A stretch of 18,292 nt of DNA from assembly GCA_043820265.1 (NCBI GenBank), contig JBDREA010000168.1, forward strand, positions 1-18,292, written 5' to 3'. The stretch comes from JBDREA01 sp043820265. GTDB lineage: Archaea > Altiarchaeota > Altiarchaeia > IMC4 > JBDREA01. Positions 13,284-18,292 of the stretch are shown here, in pieces. Each line of letters opens with the position of its first letter. Position 1 is the stretch's first letter. Under the pieces are notes generated by a model. The model worked only from the letters and a program-made list of their open reading frames with translations, was not told the DNA's origin and ran no database searches. The position numbers were made by a program, and so were the translations under genes.

Positions 13284-16200
13284 GGAAGCAGCGAGAAAGC
13301 AACCAGTGTCCAGCCGGAAAAGAAGGAGGTTTCTTGGAGTATTTCGCCGAGGTTTTCCGTTGAGGGGGAGGGGGAGTCAAACACCATCCAATCCGCTGAG
13401 CCATCAGTAACTCTTCCAATGGATGCAGGTTGACTTTCATTGTATGTCGTGTCTTGGGCAAATGTTTGTCCGCTAAAATACGAAATTGAATCGATCAGTC
13501 TATCACTTGAATCAAAAAGATATATGGTATCGTTTGAGTCGTTGATTGAGAAACCTAGAATTGTATCATTGAATACGATGTATGATTCTTGGCCTACAAC
13601 GTTTCCAAGTCCGATGGAATAATTCTCTTGAGGATTTTCGTGGCCGAGGATCCAGTCCGTCAGGTTCTGGTCTGTTTGTCTTGTATTGAATAGTTCTATC
13701 CAATCGCTTCCATTTGCTGCGTTGGGCTCAAATTCATTTATGAGGGCGACCAGCTCAAGAGTCAAATTAAAATCTTTTGTTGAATTGATTTGGCTAGAGG
13801 TCGAATTTCGAAATATGTAATGGGCAACGGATATATTGTGTGGTGTGTGGTTCAAAAGGTATCCTGAGTTGTTCACTTCTTGTTCATAAACGCTAAACTG
13901 CGCGCTGCCTGGTTGCGAAGTCGTCTTGGATTGGACTGTCCCTAGAGAATTTGTTACATTCACATTTGCGCTTGACACGTTAAATCCCTGAAAATCCCGA
14001 ACATATATGGTTGCCTCCCAGATCCCCACTATCTGCCCCAGGGTGTTGTTGATGAATGTGTTTGATTGTGCGAGCTGGGTGAAGTTGGTTTCTCCCCAGT
14101 ATGATGGGAATGTGATGGCATATTCGGCGGCATCAATGAAGGTCGAATCAGATATCGTATATGATCCGTTCGTTATCTTGAGGGTGTCGGCTCCCTGAAT
14201 AGTGCTGTTAGTGACAGTTATGTTTCCCTGACTTGTCATAAAAAATAGCGAGGCGTTTACCGAGGAGACTGTTGAGGAATCCGAAATGGTTAAATTTGAG
14301 CTCGGATCAACAGAAAGACCTAATTCAAGATCCCTTGTGCTGTTGAATAAAAGCGCACAATTTGAAAGTGAAAAAGATTCGCCGTTCAATGAGATGTTTT
14401 GGTTGATTACAATTGTGTCGTTGACGCAGTCTCCCACATAAACCAGTGTCCTATTTGCAGAGCTAGTGCCGTTGTTGGAAAAATTGTCTTGACATACTAT
14501 GTTCCAGGAATATCGTCCGTTTACCAAGTCCCCCACAGAAAAATTGTTCAGTCTGAGATTCTGAACCGGGCTTGAATTTGATGTGTAGCTATCCCATGAA
14601 CCTGTGAAGTTTCCCCATAGATTGCACCCCAATAATGGAGAGTCATCCGACACATTGTATGTGAAGACTACATTCCCAAGGATCTGCTCCAAATTATCTT
14701 CAGGATAATAAAGTGTGACTTCTGGCGCAGTCTCATCTTCATCAAAACCCAGTGTATAGTCTGCTTGATAGCTATAACTGCCTCCGCTCGAAAGTCCTGC
14801 AGCTACCAATATTATCTCATCGTAGGCTGAACCGAAGGAATTGGTGGTTTTTGATCCATCCTGAGCCGCGTCCAGGTTGACATCCCTCACTGCAGGGGGA
14901 TTAATCGAGTCCGTTCTCACAATCCTCGCAGAAAAAAGCTTACTATCTAGTCCGTTAAATGAGACATTTAAATTGCTCCCGTTTCCGCTTCTAAACGCAA
15001 TGTAATCTGCGGCCCAACTGTTCACCGAACCCGAACCGGTGGCTTGATAACTGCTCTTTTCAGCTTCAAAGTCAGGAGATGGATTGCTTGCTTCATACCC
15101 GTATCTGCCATCTGAAATCGAGGTGTCGTCCAAGATGTTTGCCACAACCCAATCTTTGAATACATCCTCGAATGTCTCGCTGTAGCCTTGGGCTGATAAT
15201 GCGCTATTGACGCCATCTATCCCATCAAGTGAGTCATCCACTATTTGCTTAATGGTATTATTCCCGCCGTATTGTTCGGCCAAATAAAGGAAAAAAAGAT
15301 ATGATGCACCGTAGTCTTGTAAGCTTCCACTCCAAAGAATCAGGTTTGTATCAGGATTATTCTCAAAGTATAAAAGATGATAATATGGGTCTCCGTAACC
15401 ATTTACCTGGTATGAATAGTCGCTTAGTCCTTCATTTACCCAGTCGTCTTCTGTGCTATCATAGTACCAGTGGATCAGGTGCTGGAACTCGTGGGCGACT
15501 GTGCCGTAAATGCTTGTACGCATACCTTCTTCGAAATATGAGTCTGTGTGGTTTAACGTGGGCTCCCAGCATTGTTGGTTTGAAGAACTCCAGCAGCCCC
15601 CACAAGAGACGGACGATGGCTCAGGCCTTCCGTTTTCAACTCCCGGGAAAGTGTCGACATAGACCATTTTCCGCTGATTGCTATGGGTTGATGTGCCTTC
15701 GTTCAGGCTATGGTAGTATCCTGCAACGTATCCTCCCCCGCAAAATCCGTCGCAGAAATCCCCATCGATATCTAAAAGAAGAATTGTGACATGAGAGTCT
15801 CCATCTGCACCAGTAGGTCTCTCATTACCGAATGCCTGCCTGTCTCTCCCGTATATGTCATTAATGCTTCCGTCTAAATCGAACTCAGAAACCAATAGGT
15901 TAACATCTTCCTGGGTGACATAGCCGAAATAGGTCACTCCATCATAAAAAACGTCGTGTCCACAGGGGTCAACGGTCTGGATGTAGACGTAGGCGTTATC
16001 TGTAACATTTACCAAGATGGCTTGCGTCGAAGCCCAGTATCCGTCGTCGACATTCCAAAAACTTCTGATATCCCCTGCTGATTCATCCAAAATGGAGACT
16101 GAGCCTGATCCAGGTCTTGTAAGCTCGATATATTCTTTTCCGCTTTCAACACCCAACGAATTCATCTCATCATCTAATGCATGAACAAATTCCTCAGGCC

Positions 16201-16306
16201 CAGGATAAGGAACTAGGTCGTGAAATTCTGCTGAGACTAACTGGGAAAAAAATACAAATGTGCAAGCTAAAACAATTATCCGGAGGGTAGAATTGTACGT
16301 CCACAT
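13280..16306 (-). CDS. Large secreted zinc metallopeptidase with Ig-like, beta-helix and lamin-tail-like regions
   Basis: Encodes 1008 residues. Residues 1-26 are a signal peptide ending VSA. The zinc motif HEFQH is at 272-276, with a likely third ligand in WVNEGLSDYS (Glu292). This is the gluzincin pattern, near the M30/immune-inhibitor-like group. Several Cys before it (CDGFCGGGY, CGGCW, QQCW) suggest disulfides. After the catalytic part come an Ig-like segment with PEVTLYYPED (about residue 525), a beta-helix-like Ser/Thr/Asn-rich stretch (about 640-780), and a lamin-tail-type domain (about 849-972: INEFEPNAANGSDWIELFN, then YIVFND). The C-terminus is a short hydrophobic tail. Many NxS/T sites suggest glycosylation. 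Substrates are unknown. It starts 52 bases after arfC ends, on the same strand. Confidence 0.75.
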   Translation of the reverse strand: MWTYNSTLRIIVLACTFVFFSQLVSAEFHDLVPYPGPEEFVHALDDEMNSLGVESGKEYIELTRPGSGSVSILDESAGDIRSFWNVDDGYWASTQAILVNVTDNAYVYIQTVDPCGHDVFYDGVTYFGYVTQEDVNLLVSEFDLDGSINDIYGRDRQAFGNERPTGADGDSHVTILLLDIDGDFCDGFCGGGYVAGYYHSLNEGTSTHSNQRKMVYVDTFPGVENGRPEPSSVSCGGCWSSSNQQCWEPTLNHTDSYFEEGMRTSIYGTVAHEFQHLIHWYYDSTEDDWVNEGLSDYSYQVNGYGDPYYHLLYFENNPDTNLILWSGSLQDYGASYLFFLYLAEQYGGNNTIKQIVDDSLDGIDGVNSALSAQGYSETFEDVFKDWVVANILDDTSISDGRYGYEASNPSPDFEAEKSSYQATGSGSVNSWAADYIAFRSGNGSNLNVSFNGLDSKLFSARIVRTDSINPPAVRDVNLDAAQDGSKTTNSFGSAYDEIILVAAGLSSGGSYSYQADYTLGFDEDETAPEVTLYYPEDNLEQILGNVVFTYNVSDDSPLLGCNLWGNFTGSWDSYTSNSSPVQNLRLNNFSVGDLVNGRYSWNIVCQDNFSNNGTSSANRTLVYVGDCVNDTIVINQNISLNGESFSLSNCALLFNSTRDLELGLSVDPSSNLTISDSSTVSSVNASLFFMTSQGNITVTNSTIQGADTLKITNGSYTISDSTFIDAAEYAITFPSYWGETNFTQLAQSNTFINNTLGQIVGIWEATIYVRDFQGFNVSSANVNVTNSLGTVQSKTTSQPGSAQFSVYEQEVNNSGYLLNHTPHNISVAHYIFRNSTSSQINSTKDFNLTLELVALINEFEPNAANGSDWIELFNTRQTDQNLTDWILGHENPQENYSIGLGNVVGQESYIVFNDTILGFSINDSNDTIYLFDSSDRLIDSISYFSGQTFAQDTTYNESQPASIGRVTDGSADWMVFDSPSPSTENLGEILQETSFFSGWTLVAFSLLP

Positions 16307-16358
16307 ACTGTTTATTACATTGATATAGACGTTAATAAAGAAGGCAGCGCCCTATTTT

Positions 16359-16991
16359 TTACTTCACGATATAATGGAGCACAACCACGTCTCCGAACTG
16401 CTGGATCCCCTCAAGCAATAACTGGATCTTTCGGTCCAAATCCTGGGTTAGAAAACATTCACCTCTGCCGATCATGATTGGTGCGATGACAATATAAATC
16501 TCATTGACGAGCCCCTCGTTTAACATTCTCCTCGTCACCTGACCTGAACCCTCCAATACAACCTTCTTCACTCCTTCGCGATAAAGAGTCCAAAGGAGAT
16601 CATCCAAGGAGATCGCATGCAATCCTGCTGTTATAACTCGCACTTTTTCAGGATTGAATTTCTCAAGTTTTTCAACCCTGTTTTTAGGGGCTTCAGAGCA
16701 CACAGCGATTATGGTGTCAGCATCGTTTCCTAAGATCGTGGCATTTAGAGGGCATACAGCCTTCGGATCGATGATTATTTGAACAGGTTTTTTAGCCGAA
16801 ATCTCATGAGCCAAAAGGTCAGGGTCGTTTTCCAGAATCGTTTCCACCCCAACCATTATTCCATCTACTCTACCTCTTAGCTCAGCGACTCGATTAACTT
16901 CAAGTCTATTGGAAAAAACGAGCTCTTCCTTACTTTTCCCAACCCTTCCATCAACGCTTAAAGCAGAATTTAAGATAACATAAGGCCGCAT
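16359..16991 (-). CDS. arfC: 2,5-diamino-6-(ribosylamino)-4(3H)-pyrimidinone 5'-phosphate reductase
   Basis: Encodes 210 residues from ATG 16991. A longer frame starts at 17036, but a GGGGTGA ribosome-binding site lies just before ATG 16991, and family members start with the RPYVILNSALSVDGR motif. The protein matches the archaeal/fungal RibD-C (RIB7) family, which reduces the ribosyl side chain of the diaminopyrimidine intermediate in riboflavin synthesis using NAD(P)H. Visible family marks are NSALSVDGRVGK, ELRGRVDGIMVGVETILENDPDL, VLEGSGQVTRRML and IAPIMIGRGE. The length is normal for a single-domain archaeal enzyme without the deaminase half. A TATA-like TTTTTATAC lies near 17031-17023. 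No other riboflavin genes are in the window. Confidence 0.88.
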   Translation of the reverse strand: MRPYVILNSALSVDGRVGKSKEELVFSNRLEVNRVAELRGRVDGIMVGVETILENDPDLLAHEISAKKPVQIIIDPKAVCPLNATILGNDADTIIAVCSEAPKNRVEKLEKFNPEKVRVITAGLHAISLDDLLWTLYREGVKKVVLEGSGQVTRRMLNEGLVNEIYIVIAPIMIGRGECFLTQDLDRKIQLLLEGIQQFGDVVVLHYIVK

Positions 16992-17022
16992 CAGTTCACC
17001 CCAAGAAATATTAGCTTGAATT

Positions 17023-17032
17023 GTATAAAAAC
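17023..17032 (-). promoter_or_regulatory. TATA box shared by divergent arfC and membrane-protein genes
   Basis: GTATAAAAAC reads as GTTTTTATAC on the minus strand, like the TATA boxes at 905 and 12580. It is about 35 bases from arfC's ATG 16991 and about 33 from the plus-strand ATG 17064. No better box is visible for the plus-strand gene, so it may serve both directions. Confidence 0.45.
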
Positions 17033-17063
17033 ACATAGACCAAATGAACTCTAGGTAAACATT

Positions 17064-17399
17064 ATGGAATCGGATTTTTGGGTCAAAGTCAAGATAGTAT
17101 TTGACAGAGGACGAAGCTGGATAGGATATCTGACCTTCTTAATGATGGTCTTCGTAACGATCACCTCCATGAAAGAATACCCCTACTTTGCATTTCTCGC
17201 CGGTAGGTACTGGTTTTTTTTAGTGCTAGTATCAGGTGTAGCCCTGATATTCGTTTTAGGATACCTCGAATTGAGAACGTTTCACGTATACCAAAAAGAG
17301 CTAGAAATCTATTCACGAATCAATCCAGTCCAAAAGAAAGTATTCGAAAACCAGGAAAAGATACTCGAAAGGCTAGACAAACTTGAAAAGAAAAAATAG
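17064..17399 (+). CDS. Small two-helix membrane protein with coiled-coil tail
   Basis: Encodes 111 residues. Two membrane helices are visible, about residues 18-36 (WIGYLTFLMMVFVTIT) and 48-67 (YWFFLVLVSGVALIFVLGYL). They are followed by a charged segment ending in a probable coiled coil (about 85-111: VQKKVFENQEKILERLDKLEKKK). The N-terminal basic residues before helix 1 suggest both ends are cytoplasmic. I recognise no family. It is divergent from arfC and 51 bases upstream of the toxin-antitoxin-like pair, which has its own promoter. Confidence 0.7.
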   Translation: MESDFWVKVKIVFDRGRSWIGYLTFLMMVFVTITSMKEYPYFAFLAGRYWFFLVLVSGVALIFVLGYLELRTFHVYQKELEIYSRINPVQKKVFENQEKILERLDKLEKKK

Positions 17400-17419
17400 G
17401 TGGATAGAGAAACCGTAAG

Positions 17420-17428
17420 TTATATAAA
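17420..17428 (+). promoter_or_regulatory. TATA box of the toxin-antitoxin-like operon
   Basis: TTATATAAA is centred about 26 bases before ATG 17451, so the first transcript base should be at or next to the start codon (leaderless). Confidence 0.65.
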
Positions 17429-17450
17429 CTCATATACCTAAAATAGTAAC

Positions 17451-17714
17451 ATGGATGTGATTCATTTTCCCCGCCTGGACACAGTGTTGATGGTCGAGGA
17501 ATTTATCCGTGACCACAGCGGCGAATACAAAAAGAAGAGCCTGTGGCAGCATCTCCCAAAGAAGATGATGTATCAGACTTACTGCGTAATCTTCGACTAC
17601 CTCGAAAAATCAGGGAAAATAGCACAAGATAGAAAAAGCTATGTAGCATGGATATGGGACCCAGAGGTTGTCAGAAAGTATCTTAAAAAACCGCAGTTAG
17701 AGTGGAAAGGCTGA
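17451..17714 (+). CDS. Winged-helix-like small protein, likely antitoxin/regulator
   Basis: Encodes 87 residues. The sequence (FPRLDTVLMVEEFI, GEYKKKSLWQHLPKKMMYQTY, VIFDYLEKSGKIAQDRKSYVAWIWDP) follows the order of a small winged helix: helix, recognition-type helix with KKSLWQHLPKK, helix, and a two-strand wing around KIAxDRxxxxAWIW. Such proteins recur in archaea, often with RelE-like toxins. The RelE-like gene starts one base after this stop, so the pair is almost certainly co-transcribed. An antitoxin and operon-repressor role is inferred from that pairing. It could instead be a stand-alone regulator. Confidence 0.65.
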   Translation: MDVIHFPRLDTVLMVEEFIRDHSGEYKKKSLWQHLPKKMMYQTYCVIFDYLEKSGKIAQDRKSYVAWIWDPEVVRKYLKKPQLEWKG

Positions 17715-17715
17715 A

Positions 17716-18045
17716 ATGAAATGCAGGATATTCTTTGCAGATGAAAAATTGAATGAATTATACGAATCCCTAAAAAACTCGCAGACAGAGGATAGGAAGC
17801 TATACAAGCGGATTTCTAGAGCATTAAAAGACATCAAGGAGGACTGCTTTTGCGGGATACAAATTCCTAAAAAACAAATTCCAAAAGACTATAAACAGAA
17901 ATACAACGCCGAAAACCTCTGGAAATACAACCTCCCTAACGCATGGCGAATAATATACACAATCAAAAAAGACGAAGTCCAAATTATCTCCATCATCCTA
18001 GACTGGCTCGACCACACAAAATACGAAAGAAAATTCAAATACTAA
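17716..18045 (+). CDS. RelE/ParE-like toxin
   Basis: Encodes 109 residues. The order of elements fits the RelE/ParE fold: an N-terminal strand (CRIFFADEKLNELYESL), two helices (DRKLYKRISRALKDIKED), a basic central region (GIQIPKKQIPKDYKQKY), then the strand core NLWKYNLPNAWRIIYTI, KDEVQIISIILDWLDH and the end YERKF. The segments WRIIYTI and ILDWLDHTKYERKF are typical of archaeal RelE-like proteins, which cleave mRNA on the ribosome or, in ParE types, poison gyrase. By eye I cannot tell which. The start is one base after the preceding stop, with a weak GGAAAGG site. Length is normal for the family. Confidence 0.75.
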   Translation: MKCRIFFADEKLNELYESLKNSQTEDRKLYKRISRALKDIKEDCFCGIQIPKKQIPKDYKQKYNAENLWKYNLPNAWRIIYTIKKDEVQIISIILDWLDHTKYERKFKY

Positions 18046-18124
18046 GCTCTGTTCTCTCCTTTCTTTTATTCAACCTATCTCAATCAGTAATTGATCAGAA
18101 GTAAGTATTCAAGAAATAGAAAAA

Positions 18125-18292
18125 ATGAAAAAATCCATTAAATTTAGTTACAAGTCTTATATTCTGAATGTTTCAATACCCATGGGTTTCATTTGTGCGT
18201 TACTAGTACTCTATAATAAAGATGATTATGGTTTTCTGCTTGTTATGTTGTTTGCATTGATAGTGTTTTTGCATTTGATAAAATTTATGCCT
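18125..18292 (+). CDS. Partial membrane protein, cut by right edge
   Basis: An open frame from ATG 18125 runs 56 codons to the end of the window without a stop. It begins MKKSIKFSYKSYILNVSIP and has two hydrophobic helices (about residues 13-29 and 36-53) separated by YNKDDYG. A basic N-terminus followed by a two-helix hairpin is the same layout as the protein at 9782, which continues into a PH-like tail. Whether this one does cannot be seen. The 79 bases before it show no clear TATA box, only an A-rich stretch. Confidence 0.5.
   Translation, partial: MKKSIKFSYKSYILNVSIPMGFICALLVLYNKDDYGFLLVMLFALIVFLHLIKFMP

Noticed and set aside
15301..15789. 162-residue plus-strand frame
   Set aside because: It is antisense to the conserved catalytic part of the metallopeptidase, and its protein has no recognisable features.

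Overview
The window looks archaeal. AT-rich boxes of the TTTTTATA / TTATATAAA type sit about 25 bases before several start codons, which suggests leaderless genes. Other starts have Shine-Dalgarno sequences (GAGGTGG, AAAGGAG). One tRNA has an intron just after the anticodon. The gene set includes an archaeal-type riboflavin reductase (arfC), an AbrB-like regulator, a LysW-like zinc ribbon and Thr-rich linkers in secreted proteins. I cannot name the lineage; a DPANN-type or Altiarchaeota-like archaeon would fit, but that is a guess.

Layout. 1-811 (minus): a partial membrane protein at the left edge and a small lipoprotein with a staphylococcal-nuclease-like domain. 985-9780 (plus): a two-gene operon of very large secreted proteins. 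The first has a Thr/Ser linker and phage-tail-like GNVGIGT repeats. The second is a 1958-residue SpvB/FG-GAP/RHS protein with a variable, AT-rich C-terminal tip. It is followed directly by a small two-helix membrane protein (candidate immunity partner) and a truncated second copy of part of the RHS core (about 10282-10499). 10505-10990 (minus) is a small lipoprotein.

11000-12940 is mostly non-coding and is the most unusual part. It holds an intron-containing tRNA-Pro(CGG), a tRNA-Pro-like 5' fragment upstream, and two tandem copies of a tRNA 3' end downstream. In each 3' copy the T-loop is interrupted after TTCAAA by a pair of perfect hairpins. Two homologous long inverted-repeat elements (11020-11183 and 12588-12803) carry more hairpins of the same build: a 3-4 bp clamp (usually CGC/GCG), a one-base bulge, a perfect 6-11 bp arm and, for most, a 2-4 base loop. 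The arms differ in sequence from hairpin to hairpin while the architecture is kept. Both long elements end exactly at the TATA box of a minus-strand gene. Between them lie an AbrB-like regulator preceded by two perfect 12-bp inverted repeats, and a LysW-like zinc-ribbon gene.

12939-18292: a small leaderless PH-like protein; a 1008-residue secreted metallopeptidase with a lamin-tail-like domain (minus); arfC (minus); a small membrane/coiled-coil protein; a winged-helix plus RelE-like toxin-antitoxin pair; and the start of a membrane protein cut by the right edge.

The best candidates for something undescribed are the clamp-hairpin family and its insertion into tRNA T-loops and at promoters. 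Second is the RHS polymorphic-toxin-like locus with its displaced core fragment.
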